A stretch of 64,000 bases of DNA, taken from contig MEHQ01000605.1 of assembly GCA_008828725.1 (NCBI GenBank), positions 429,673 to 493,672 on the forward strand. Reading direction: 5' to 3'. The notes under the pieces were generated by a model that did no database searches, had not been told where the DNA came from, and saw only the letters and a list, made by a program, of their open reading frames with translations. A program made the position numbers and the translations under genes. Positions 57,101 to 63,609 of this stretch are shown here, piece after piece (positions within the stretch are counted from its first letter, which is position 1; each line of letters begins with the position of its first letter). Source of the stretch: Saccharina japonica (lineage: Eukaryota; Sar; Phaeophyceae; Laminariales; Laminariaceae).

Positions 57101-60100
57101 CTGGTTGGTTTATCGGTTGGCTGGTGGGTTGATGCAATGGTCGGTCAGTTGGTTGGTTGGTTGGTTGTCGTTTTGGTCGGTCGATCGATCGGTCGGTCGG
57201 TCGGTCGGTCGGTTGGTTAGTTGGTTGTTGTTTTGGTCGGTTGGTGAGTTATAGATTTATTGCATGGTTGGTTTGTTAGTTAGTTAGTTTTTTCTGGTTG
57301 ATTGGTTGGTTGGTTGATTTATTGATTGATTCATTGATTCATTGATTGGTTCGTTCGTTGAGCGGTCCATCGGTCGATCGGTCGGTCGGTCAGTCGGTCA
57401 GCTGGATGGTAGGTAGATAGGTTGGTTGGTTGGTTGATTGGTTGGTTGGTTGGCTGGTTGGTTGGTTGGTTGGTTGGTTGGTTGGTTGGTTGGTTGGTTG
57501 GTTGATTGGTTGGTTGGTTGGTTGGTCGGTTGTTGGCCGGTTAACGACGTCCTCTGTGAGAAGTCGGTCTTGCTCTAACGCTCGCGCTCGGTCCCCGAAG
57601 GAAATATCACGTTGAGGTGTGCATTGCAAACAAACTCACACATCATGCATGGACGACGTCTGTAAGCAAACGCGCAGCGGGCTTTCCTCTGGGAACGCGC
57701 AGAGCTTAGTCGTTGTTTTATGTGAAACCGCGCGAAAGCTGACCAAGGCCCCATTTTTTTCCCTCGTCGTCACAAGTGCCCCACGATTCCGGAGGTGTTA
57801 TGAGGCAAAGGCACACTTGAACAGCCACTGTGGGTTTTTTTATGGCCGCGTCACAACTCTTTGCTGTGGAAGCCAGTCCTCTGCGGGAGAAACACCTCTA
57901 ACTCAACGTCAGTGTAACTACCAGTGTAACCGTCAATGTGAAACCGTCAGTGTAACCGTTCGAGGAACCGTCAGTGCAACTGTCCATGTAACCGACAGGT
58001 CCTTTCCCAGCGAAACTGCACGAATAACCAGAGTCTCAGACAGGTTCAGGTTTCGCGGAGAATACCAGCCGCTACAATACTCTTTGCCCCGGAATCATCA
58101 TCGCGTTGTGCGTTATGGTCGTTTTTCTCGCAACGTCGTACGACCGTTTATCGCAACGCTTCCCTGATTACACGCACGGTTATTTCGAGAACCGTGCGCA
58201 GCGATCGTGTTTGTGCACGAATTTTATATGTTCGCTGTTGATATTCGACTTGCGGCATTGTACAAGACGCGTGCTACGATAGAGGTATACCTTATTTTGG
58301 CTAAAATATTTTGTGAATGACGGGGGTCCTTAACCCAAAAATCGTCGGGATGCCAATTCTGTTTTTCACAATATGATTTTGCGCATACCTGGGCCACGAT
58401 TGCGAATCGGGTTGCACTTCCTCCTCGTATCTCAAAATCAGTTTTTTTGGGTTAGGCATAGAGCTTCTCATGTAACAACACCCTCAGAAACAAATTGGTG
58501 AACCTCTACCTTAGCATGTGTCACAAGGTTCGTGGCTTATTGTGACGCCAACGTTGATCATAGGCTCTTAAACACCATTACATAGAATTCAGAGGGGTGT
58601 TTCTTGCTGAGCACAAGTGCTCAGCTATAAACTCTTGACTTGAAAAAAAAACTCAGCCTGAAATTATGTATTCCCAAATTCTTAACACATGTTGTCGCGT
58701 ACAAATGTATAATGTAGAGAGAGCGAGAACACCAAACAGCACCTACAGCAAAGGCTCCGCTCACCCGGCGTCGGCTGCCGGCTTTCTGCTCCGCCCAGCC
58801 CTTCATCAAGTGGCACCCCAGCGCCGTTCTCCCGTGTTTGGTTGGCTCAATTTCTACAAACCCGCGCCTCAGCATGTCTTGTGGGTTCTGCCTTATCACC
58901 TCAAGGCCCGATCTCAGGCGATCCTTCGCCATGGAAGAAAGCACAGCTTTGAACAACCCCTCTCCCTCCCCCGCCTGACCTCCTCCTCCTCCTCCTTCCC
59001 CTCCCCCTCCTGCTACGTTCCCGCCTCGGCCCCTCTGCCGTTTCCCCGTTTCGGACACTGCCTCCATATTTCGAGTGCCCCCCCGATAGCTCCTACCCCC
59101 GTCTACCCGTCTACCGCTGCCGCCGCCGCTGTCACCACGATAACCCTCTCGTCTAAACCCACGCTTAGCTGTGGCTCTGTCGACGCCCCTGCCAGCGTGA
59201 CCGGTACCCTCGCCGACACCCCCTTTGCCCTCACCGTGGGTGCTCATCTCCCTCTCGGCCGTGGTCTTACCCTTGGCTATTTGGTTAAGCCGCCGGTTTC
59301 TCAGCATCCTGCCGATGACGAGCTTCGCCGCGGCCTCCCCCTTGACCCCCACTCCCAGCGCGCACGTCAGGCTTGCCGTGGAGGCGATGTCGGTGGGGTC
59401 TCGGTTCGTGCGCTCGCTTCGGGAAACTTCGTTGAACATCCCCTGGCGGGTGGCCGCGCGCCGCCCCTGGCTCCCCGACGCCCTGATCATGTTTTTCTGG
59501 GACAGAGGGCTGCCATCGTCCGGGCTCCGAGCTTTCAGGCGAACGGCTGTCGGTCGGACTCCTCCTCGTCCTTTTCCTCTCCCCCCCGGCCGGTTATGGG
59601 CGTCCATGAGTCCTGCGTTTGAGCGAGACTGCACTGCGCCCAACCTCGACATGGCGGGGGTTGTAAACTGGCTCTGGCTCATCATATTGCCCGTGGGGGT
59701 AGTTGTAGTCGTTGCACGCGGGTCTGCCACTGCGGCGGAGCGTCCTTTTGACTGCCACACCTGCCCACCACCGCGAGCGGCGGCGGCGGCGGCGGGGGGG
59801 GGTGGAAGGGCAAGGGTAAGAGTCTTTCGGTTTAAATGCCTCGACATATCGAAGGTACGAAGGGCGTGGGCGTGGGGGGTCCTGGGAGGCGTACTCACTT
59901 TCTGCTTGCCTGCTTAGTAATTTGACCGTTGCTCGCGCATCCCTTTCGAGTGGAGCATCCTTAGTCATTTGGCCATTGACCACGCATCCCTTTCGAGACG
60001 GAGCACCGTTCCTGCTCCGAACAGAAGAACTTCCGACATTTGGGCACTCATTTCGTTTTCCCGTAAATAACAACATGGAAATCTATTATCCCCTCCCTTC

Positions 60101-63100
60101 CTGACCGTCTGTGACCACCACCTTGTCTCCCAGGAGAATTTCCTGCTATGTTGACCCCGGATCTGAGTTACGAAAAGGGAAGAGGCTGGAGAAGTATGAC
60201 CACGATAATAAAAGGGAGGGGGAAAAACAAAAGCAAAAAAAATACCTGTTCGGCGTTTTGCCCCCGGGTGAACGCGAAAGTGTTCTCCACCAGCCGCATT
60301 GTCGTCGCCAAGCGGGTCTTGCTCAGGCCTGACGATGTCGACGGGTCCCCGAGAGGCGGTACCTTCCTCCTCACGAACGGCCCCAGCTCGTGCGACACCT
60401 TTTCAAGACCAACGAGAAGGGGGGGGATGTACTTCATTTTCATGCATGGCCGTAGTCGTATGACCATAGACCCTCGCATCCTTACAATGTCGGGACGGAG
60501 CATGTCGGGTTTTTACCGACCAGGCAGACATTGCTAGCACCAAAGCGCGAAGCGAAACGTGGGGTGTTGCGCGAGCCGCATGAAGGGTGAGCTGCATCCT
60601 ATTAATACTAATAACCGCTTGTGAGGCGGACTTGCATATGGATGACAGCTTTGATGAGTTGATTTAATTTCGGCTGTGGCCACTTCCTGAGACTGCAATG
60701 GGAGCACTATGTAACTGCCTCGCGGCGGCCTTACCGGGGGGGGGGGGTCGGACAGATTACGGCCAACTCCCATCTAGATTCTAACCTTCCATTAGGAGAT
60801 GTCGCGAAGATCTGCATACAGTACACACATCGGCTGCTTCTTTCCGAGAATGATCGTCTACACTTCTTTTCCCTCCCAACCCCGCTTCCCTCCCCCCCCC
60901 CCCCCCCCCCCCCCCCCCCCGCGATCGCACCCCGAGCCTCTCAGCATCCCCACCCACCCACCCTCCCTCCCCTCTTCCTCTTCGAAGACACACGCGCACA
61001 CCTGCCGCTCGCAGTCTGCCAGCGTGTCAGCCCCCTCACAATCGTCTGTCCCGCGCCCCCCTCTCCCGCCGCCTCCGTCCCTTTTCCCGGAACTCCCACC
61101 GACATACCCCTTGTCCCCGGGGTTCAGGTAGAGGCGGGGGCGTAGGCTTGGAGAGCTGAGCTTAACGGGACCCCCTTGCAGTACGGCCACCACATTTGCC
61201 TGTTTTTTTCGACGATGAGTCGGGGTTTCGTAACGTACAATAGAAGAAACTGTTATGATCGCCTAAAACAAGGTGAATCCTGTACTATTAACAATTTAGG
61301 TGGCTGGGTTTCGACGAAATGAGAAGCTTCGAGAGGGAGTGTTCTGACCGGAAAACAAATCCAAACGCTAAGATTAAACAACCCCGGTTAACGTGTAAAG
61401 TCATGTAATTTTCAAGCGTTTTTTTCAAAGATGATCCAAGGTCTACACTACGAGTACAGTAGTGGTTCTTCTATGATGCCGGTTGAATAGTGCCGGCTGC
61501 CCTCTATACGTATAGTGCCTGCGAAATCACTTGGCACAGATGGGATTACTGTAACCAGTACGGCAGTGTGCGGAGTATATAGTGCCGGTTGGCGCTGTAG
61601 TGCCGGTATTGTTGGCTGGTATATACCGGCGCTATACAGGGACCGGCACTGTACACACCGGCACTATACTCGTAGAGTGTCTAACATTACCTACACATAT
61701 ACAACAAGGTCATCGATCCTCACTTAATTGATCTAGGCCTTTCAGGGCAGATACATGTATGATCTGTATGATCTGTATGATATGTGTGATCTGTATGATC
61801 TGTATGATCTAGCTCATGTTAACCGGATGGAAGTCGCATAAACCTGGATAATCTAGCACATGGCTCTTGGCCTAAATCTGTTCGTACTACGGTATACATA
61901 TACAGAGCCAGCACGACATCTCCCAACGACAGGTGAGGATCCGGATAATCTACCTCGTGATATGTCTGCTCTGTGCGACATTATCAAAAAAAGGAAGGGG
62001 GGTAGGGGGGCAGGGGAAGGGGCTACCTTTCCCACTCCTCTCGCGACCGCTGCGTGCAAAGCCCCGGACTGGTTGGTTTCGCCGCGTCCCGCTTCTTGAT
62101 CCGGTTCCGCCGGCAGGGTTTCCAGCAGGGATGTTTCTGCAGGGGTGTGTACAGTAGACATGATACAACATGTGTGTGTTCTGAGCGAAAAATCGTCATT
62201 TTTTTTATCTATCGATATCCAGGTCAAACCCGCCGTTCGTTCCGATAATTCTCCCTTGAGAGATAGATGCCAGCTCTGCGACCATAGAACCACGCAAGAC
62301 GAGCCACGAGTTCCGTGTACTCCCGATTCCCGATATATGCGTAGGGGGAAAGCAACTCACCCGCTGCGGCTCCGCTGTTGGAAGGGGCAGCGCCATCCTG
62401 CGCCCAACCGCTGCTTCCTATCGTGGTCATGCTTCCGCTCCGGGACACGCTGTTTGTGTGGCGTGTTGCAGTTGGGGACAGTGCAATGGTTGTCACTACA
62501 ACCGTACCCGGCCCACTCAAATAAGAAATTGTAGTTCCGGCTGCTTATAGGTTTCTTATTTAAGAAAGGGTGTGTGTGCCACACTAGTTTACGTATAACA
62601 GCTTCCGAGATTCTTCTTTTCGTTGAAATCTAAGGACTCGAGTCTGTTGGGGGAATTGTTCACGTGTGCTTCCGAACAACTTATCGGCTGTAGTTTGTTT
62701 CAACGAAATTGATACTGGCACAACCCCACCCCCCCCTCCCTGGTAGAAAAAAACTAAACTAAACTAAACTAAACTAAACTAAACCGTCTCCACGCTTTGG
62801 AAGTGTTCAGTTACGCCTGGCGTAAGTGTCCGCACACGAAATATTTCAGCTCGAAAATCGCAAAACTACCTGAATCCCAAAAAGGCGGTTTTGAATTTGG
62901 TGTGCTGCTCTGCGTGGGCTGGACCAACTCAGCTCGTACCTGGCCTGTAGAGTGTACGTGCGAACCGCATCGGCCATGATCTCGTTGAAGCCTCCATCCC
63001 CGTCCCCGGCGCTTACGCTCCCCTCCCCAACGCCATCAAAGTGGAAACCCTCGAGGACGAAGCGGGGGTAGTTGAACGTCTCCACCTCTCCGACGACATC
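37543..63100 (-). CDS. TPR and cyclic-nucleotide-binding-domain protein (at least 21 exons; N-terminus outside window)
   Basis: Twenty-one exons can be joined in one frame (5637 nt, 1878 codons plus stop); every junction phase agrees. Numbering from the first exon here: about 575-720, three or four TPR repeats (KAGSRRR joined to [60 protein letters not shown]). About 720-1360 is Gly/Ser/Arg-rich low complexity. About 1361-1544 is a cyclic-nucleotide-binding-like domain (ILSGR joined to [26 protein letters not shown]). About 1545-1823 is a second one, split by a Gly-rich insert ([40 protein letters not shown]). FGE is present in both, but the cassette arginine expected a few residues later is not evident, so cyclic-nucleotide binding is doubtful. 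TPR scaffolds with CNBDs suggest a signalling or ciliary adaptor; that is inference. Confidence 0.78.
38276..38329 (-). CDS. TPR/CNBD gene exon t
   Basis: 18 codons, [18 protein letters not shown]. Acceptor GATGAACCAG, donor CTCGAG|GTGAGT, phase 0. Confidence 0.72.
38420..38650 (+). repeat. Dispersed repeat family B, copy
   Basis: ATGCAAAGCTCGACCGTAG, GAGAAAATATCCCGG, GGATCTGAGTTCACGACT and GGGCGAATAAAATGAAAGGG. It ends directly against MITE copy 3. Confidence 0.8.
38659..38868. mobile_element. Tourist/Harbinger-like MITE, copy 3
   Basis: 210-bp palindrome, GGGCCCGAATTAACGAGTAT ... CTTCGTTAAAACGGGCCC, flanked by TAA on both sides. Contains GCTTTTCATTGGTCAACACA and its complement. Confidence 0.88.
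38901..39001. mobile_element. Foldback element (GTAAATAGGACC family), copy 2
   Basis: TTACGGGGGGCCACAGTACA at the left; CTATTTACTTGATGGTCCACC at the right. Shares AAATATCGTCAGC with the 25681 copy. Confidence 0.7.
39005..40095. other. Intron stretch without recognised features
   Basis: Apart from a C-run (about 39890-39904) and the repeated phrase GATGTGGTGTCCTTACGGC (39294 and 39484), I see nothing definable. Confidence 0.4.
40098..40390. repeat. Degenerate minisatellite abutting the exon s donor (unit CCTTGCTTCAGGGTTAAGTTTA)
   Basis: About 10 imperfect units of 24-30 bp (ACCTTGCTTCGGGGCTAAG, GCCTTGCTCCAGGGTAAAG). The last unit, ACCTTGCTCAGGGTAATATC, is the exon s/intron junction itself. 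Confidence 0.75.
40380..40487 (-). CDS. TPR/CNBD gene exon s (end of CNBD B)
   Basis: 36 codons. Acceptor TTTCACATCAG, donor [32 protein letters not shown], then [16 protein letters not shown]: the terminal strand and helix of the CNBD. A minisatellite begins at the donor. Confidence 0.83.
40713..40822. mobile_element. Foldback element (GTAAATAGGACC family), copy 3
   Basis: TTACGGGAGAGGGGGCATAG, TAAATAGGACC at the left; GGTCCTCTTTACTATGGTCC, CCCGTAGTA at the right. Inverted arms of about 30 bp. Confidence 0.8.
41360..41885. repeat. Degenerate minisatellite (CGAGTCTCGCGATATACG.., period about 57)
   Basis: Nine or so units sharing CCGAGTCTCGC..TACGC, GTGGCTCTCGA and CAACCGAACAG. Confidence 0.75.
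42940..43085. repeat. Dispersed family D block
   Basis: GGCAGATATATCCCTGATAT, GCCGGGTGGGAACCGAACTA, ATCTGCATGATCTAGGACA and CCTGGATTGGACCTGTAC. Matches 36440-36640, 47890-47980 and 61740-61930 and the flanks of the 9-bp array. Confidence 0.65.
43642..43755 (-). CDS. TPR/CNBD gene exon r (CNBD B phosphate-cassette region)
   Basis: 38 codons. Acceptor TTTTGATCAG, donor [32 protein letters not shown], then [21 protein letters not shown] is present; GGEALGT replaces the expected R-A/T motif. Confidence 0.85.
44504..44599 (-). CDS. TPR/CNBD gene exon q
   Basis: 32 codons. Acceptor CTCGCCTCAG, donor [33 protein letters not shown], then [12 protein letters not shown]; phase 0 on both sides. Confidence 0.8.
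45165..45720. repeat. Minisatellite (ATAAGGACCAGTATGTCCCTAA)n
   Basis: About 24 imperfect units of 22-24 bp in the intron between exons p and q. Variants are CATTATGTCC and CGTTTTGTCC. Confidence 0.93.
45809..46039 (-). CDS. TPR/CNBD gene exon p (insert within CNBD B)
   Basis: About 77 codons. Acceptor TGTTCAAG (a cut 3 bp later is equally in phase), donor GGGGGG|GTAGGG. Encodes [18 protein letters not shown], eight Gly, then Ala/Thr/Ser-rich sequence. No fold expected. Confidence 0.65.
46318..46476 (-). CDS. TPR/CNBD gene exon o (CNBD B, continued)
   Basis: 53 codons. Acceptor ATCAAAAAG, donor [30 protein letters not shown] gives the next CNBD strands, then a charged helical segment ([20 protein letters not shown]). 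Confidence 0.83.
46520..47030. repeat. Degenerate tandem repeat, period about 80-90 bp
   Basis: Five or six units sharing GACGAGGCAAACG, CAAGCTCAAGCGATG, GTCGTTCGCCG and ATTACCAGAGCTTCAAGCAA. Confidence 0.8.
47030..47420. repeat. Second degenerate tandem repeat, period about 75 bp
   Basis: Units share TTCTTCGCTCAGTGCGTCGGA, GGAAGA and AAACAAACCCC / CCCCTGTAAATCAGGC. Confidence 0.65.
47440..47660. mobile_element. Degraded hAT-like MITE (GGGCTGTTCACG)
   Basis: Starts AGGGCTGTTCACGCGCCGGG, ends GGCCCGTGAAGATCCCTG, with internal GGGTCGGGTCGGGCC and ACCCGACCCGACCC arrays, as in the 23946 element. No convincing target duplication remains. Confidence 0.65.
47728..47806 (+). repeat. C-tailed dispersed repeat (family A), 5'-truncated copy
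   Basis: CATTGTAGGGATGAGAGGGT, TACGGTCATACGACTACGGCC, then GGGTACACCCCCC. Confidence 0.85.
48133..48261 (-). CDS. TPR/CNBD gene exon n (CNBD B, start)
   Basis: 43 codons. Acceptor TTTTCGAAG, donor [32 protein letters not shown], then [20 protein letters not shown]: the N-terminal helices and first strand of a second CNBD. Confidence 0.85.
48411..48705 (-). repeat. C-tailed dispersed repeat (family A), near full-length copy
   Basis: G-run, GTAGTTATATCGTGCGTGGCC, ACCCTCCCATCCCTACAATG, ending GAGTGGCCGCTTTCAGAGAC, ATGTATCTGCCTCG. Lies in the intron upstream of exon n. Confidence 0.9.
49025..49155 (-). repeat. Dispersed repeat family B, copy abutting exon m
   Basis: CTTTAGTCGTAACTCAGATCC, GGGGCCACGCAGCAAACTC, TTCCTTGTATGTTTATCGCG and AGAAGACTTCATTCATTCAG. 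Confidence 0.8.
49159..49239 (-). CDS. TPR/CNBD gene exon m (end of CNBD A)
   Basis: 27 codons. Acceptor GTATTTAG, donor [32 protein letters not shown], then HCFAALK: the C-terminal strand and helix of a CNBD. A family B repeat lies within 4 bp of the donor. Confidence 0.85.
49310..49665. repeat. Degenerate tandem repeat, period about 60 bp (AAAGTGAGTGCGTAT..CGCGA)
   Basis: Six units sharing AAGTGTGG, CCTTA.., CAAA.TGAGTGCGTA and ATCGCGA. Confidence 0.75.
50159..50477 (-). CDS. TPR/CNBD gene exon l (CNBD A, core with insert)
   Basis: The acceptor TTGGTTAG joins phase 2 to exon k. [20 protein letters not shown], then [13 protein letters not shown]; a Gly-rich insert of about 45 residues; then [13 protein letters not shown]. 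Donor GAGCGG|GTGCAT, phase 0. Confidence 0.8.
50797..50948 (-). CDS. TPR/CNBD gene exon k (CNBD A, first part)
   Basis: [20 protein letters not shown], then [17 protein letters not shown]: the leading helix and first strands of a CNBD. Donor GGCCG|GTGCGT (phase 2). Confidence 0.85.
51115..51300. repeat. Family D element with short 9-bp array
   Basis: CAGGAAACATGTTCTAGATC, CCGGCAACATGAGCTAATAT, seven CATACAGAT units, then GATCGTGTAGTGGGGACCG. Same architecture as 14940-15600. Confidence 0.8.
51487..53409 (-). CDS. TPR/CNBD gene exon j (641-codon low-complexity exon)
   Basis: Acceptor CGATGCAG, donor CTCCGA|GTACAG, phase 0 at both ends. Long poly-Gly stretches, plus a 26-residue unit ([20 protein letters not shown]...) repeated twice, encoded by a 78-bp tandem duplication at about 52965-53120. 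Later parts are charged ([20 protein letters not shown]). Likely a disordered linker between the TPR and CNBD parts. Confidence 0.75.
54120..54300 (-). repeat. Dispersed repeat family B, copy close to exon i donor
   Basis: CTCCTACTGCTGTAGCCGTAA, CTCAGGTCCGGGG, ACGGTTCGTGCCTTGCA and GTCGACTCGCGTCGAATG; ends 27 bp from exon i. Confidence 0.85.
54327..54414 (-). CDS. TPR/CNBD gene exon i (TPR)
   Basis: 88 nt. Acceptor TTTTTTCAG, donor [32 protein letters not shown], then DYSRIRALQ, the last TPR. Entry phase 2 matches exon h. Confidence 0.85.
55899..56083 (-). CDS. TPR/CNBD gene exon h (TPR)
   Basis: Donor ATCAC|GTGAGA (phase 2). [20 protein letters not shown], then [12 protein letters not shown] is a clear TPR. 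The acceptor TGGACAG before ELVEKGW is the best phase-0 choice; nearby AGs exist. Confidence 0.75.
56360..56540. repeat. Dispersed family D element without array
   Basis: CAGGAAAGTTGTCCTGGGGCC, CGGCTCCCACGCGAAAACATC, ACGAGCTGGACCATAGAGATC and TAGATCATGAAGTTGGAAATC. Confidence 0.65.
56599..56709 (-). CDS. TPR/CNBD gene exon g (TPR)
   Basis: 37 codons. Acceptor GACGGTCCAG, donor [32 protein letters not shown], then [17 protein letters not shown]. Joined to exon f it restores TPR spacing exactly (G, four residues, A). Confidence 0.85.
56745..57540. repeat. (GGTT/GGTC)n microsatellite array
   Basis: About 800 bp of GGTTGGTTGGTC / GGTCGGTCGGTA / TTGATTGG units inside the intron between exons f and g. 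Minus-strand NQPT-rich ORFs across it are artefacts. Confidence 0.95.
58265..58540 (-). repeat. Dispersed repeat family C, minus-strand copy
   Basis: GCGTGCTACGATAGAGGTATA, TATTTTGGCTAAAATATTTTG, TCCTTAACCCAAAAATCGTCG and CCTCTACCTTAGCATGTGTC. Confidence 0.7.
58765..59760 (-). CDS. TPR/CNBD gene exon f (332 codons)
   Basis: Acceptor GGTGGGCAG behind a strong pyrimidine tract; donor CGCCGG|GTGAGC, both phase 0. The first 250 residues are Arg/Gly/Ser-rich. The end, [20 protein letters not shown] then [17 protein letters not shown], is helical and forms helix A of the first TPR. Confidence 0.78.
59885..60025 (-). repeat. Family A divergent subfamily, internally duplicated copy
   Basis: GCGTACTCACTTTCTGCTTGCC; GCGCATCCCTTTCGAG appears twice (59936 and 59982), each followed by TGGAGCA / ACGGAGCA. 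Confidence 0.7.
60145..60241 (+). repeat. Dispersed repeat family B, copy abutting exon e
   Basis: ATGTTGACCCCGGATCTGAG, TTACGAAAAGGGAAGAGG and ACGATAATAAAAGGGAGGG. Ends 5 bp from the exon e donor. Confidence 0.75.
60246..60398 (-). CDS. TPR/CNBD gene exon e
   Basis: 51 codons. The acceptor GGTCTTGAAAAG follows a C/T-rich tract; donor [28 protein letters not shown], then [21 protein letters not shown] family B repeat begins within 5 bp of the donor. Confidence 0.7.
60418..60735 (-). repeat. C-tailed dispersed repeat (family A), longest copy
   Basis: G-run, then ATGTACTTCATTTTCATGCAT, ACCCTCGCATCCTTACAATG, ending TGTGGCCACTTCCTGAGACTG, GTAACTGCCTCGCGGCGGCC. A second G-run follows at 60736-60747. 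Confidence 0.9.
60891..60920. repeat. Poly-C run (about 29 nt)
   Basis: The longest homopolymer in the window, between exons d and e. Confidence 0.95.
61002..61199 (-). CDS. TPR/CNBD gene exon d
   Basis: 66 codons. Acceptor AAAAAACAG, donor [32 protein letters not shown], a Gly-rich turn, then [13 protein letters not shown]. Domain not recognised. Confidence 0.68.
61740..61930. repeat. Family D block with short GATCTGTAT array
   Basis: TTCAGGGCAGATACATGTAT, GATCTGTATGATCTGTATG repeated, GAATCTAGC-like and CACATGGC blocks, in reverse complement to the 9-bp array. Confidence 0.65.
62027..62136 (-). CDS. TPR/CNBD gene exon c
   Basis: Acceptor ACACCCCTGCAG, donor [30 protein letters not shown], then [13 protein letters not shown]. 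Phases 1 in, 0 out. Confidence 0.68.
62361..62515 (-). CDS. TPR/CNBD gene exon b
   Basis: Acceptor TTCTTATTTGAG, donor GCGG|GTGAGT (phase 1). [20 protein letters not shown] and a Ser/Gly/Ala-rich rest. An alternative frame with Cys and His residues stops at the exon end or in exon d and is rejected. Confidence 0.65.
62751..62783. repeat. (AAACT)n microsatellite
   Basis: Six to seven perfect AAACT units. Confidence 0.9.
62940..63100 (-). CDS. TPR/CNBD gene exon a (first in window)
   Basis: Acceptor CTGCGCAG, donor GCCAG|GTACGAG (phase 2). [20 protein letters not shown], then [17 protein letters not shown]. Domain not recognised. Confidence 0.7.
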
Positions 63101-63609
63101 CTGCGCAGTGTTTTCGCGGTTGTATACCGATTGGGTTGTTGCTGTTATGGTTTAGAAAAAAAAAGGGTACGTACGTATGAAATTAACGGATTCGTTCCTT
63201 GAGTTAACCCCTTAAGAACCGGCCCCACACCTTTGGGGACAAACTACTTGGAAATACGTAGTGTGGGATAAGTTTTGCAGTTATGAAAGGGTCAAGTATT
63301 TGGATTAATAAGGTTCCGCTCTCGAGGCGCACGATATCATACCTGTAGTACATGTTTATATACGCTGTCGGATGGGCGAGAGAGGATTTCCCCTTCTTTT
63401 TTGTTGGCGTTCTGGATTTTGTGTTGCACCGGCGAGACGCGGTTGTGCCTTGAGATACGGAGGCAGGCTACGGAAGGAGCAGCGCCCATTTTTTTTTATG
63501 TGGCTACTTTATCTCTTGATTGTAGCATAGAAGCTGAAAACTTTCACCCAGAAAACCGTTTTTTTTCGCAAAATCTGAATGTTCAACCCGACTATTATGG
63601 AATCGGAAT

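Noticed and set aside
56740..57137. Minus-strand Asn/Gln/Pro/Thr-rich ORF
   Set aside because: Translation of the (GGTT)n array; only 56599-56709 is coding, and in another frame.
57546..57635. Possible small exon ([16 protein letters not shown]) between exons f and g
   Set aside because: A donor fits, but no suitable phase-0 acceptor covers the segment. Direct joining of f to g restores TPR spacing exactly.
59760..59898. ATG at 59847 as translation start of the TPR/CNBD gene
   Set aside because: A strong pyrimidine tract and CAG acceptor at 59761 fit the phase of upstream exons, so the ORF extension is probably intron.
62357..62584. Cys/His-rich ORF resembling a zinc finger
   Set aside because: Its frame meets a stop at the exon b donor, or runs into a stop in exon d; the alternative frame stays open through all later exons.
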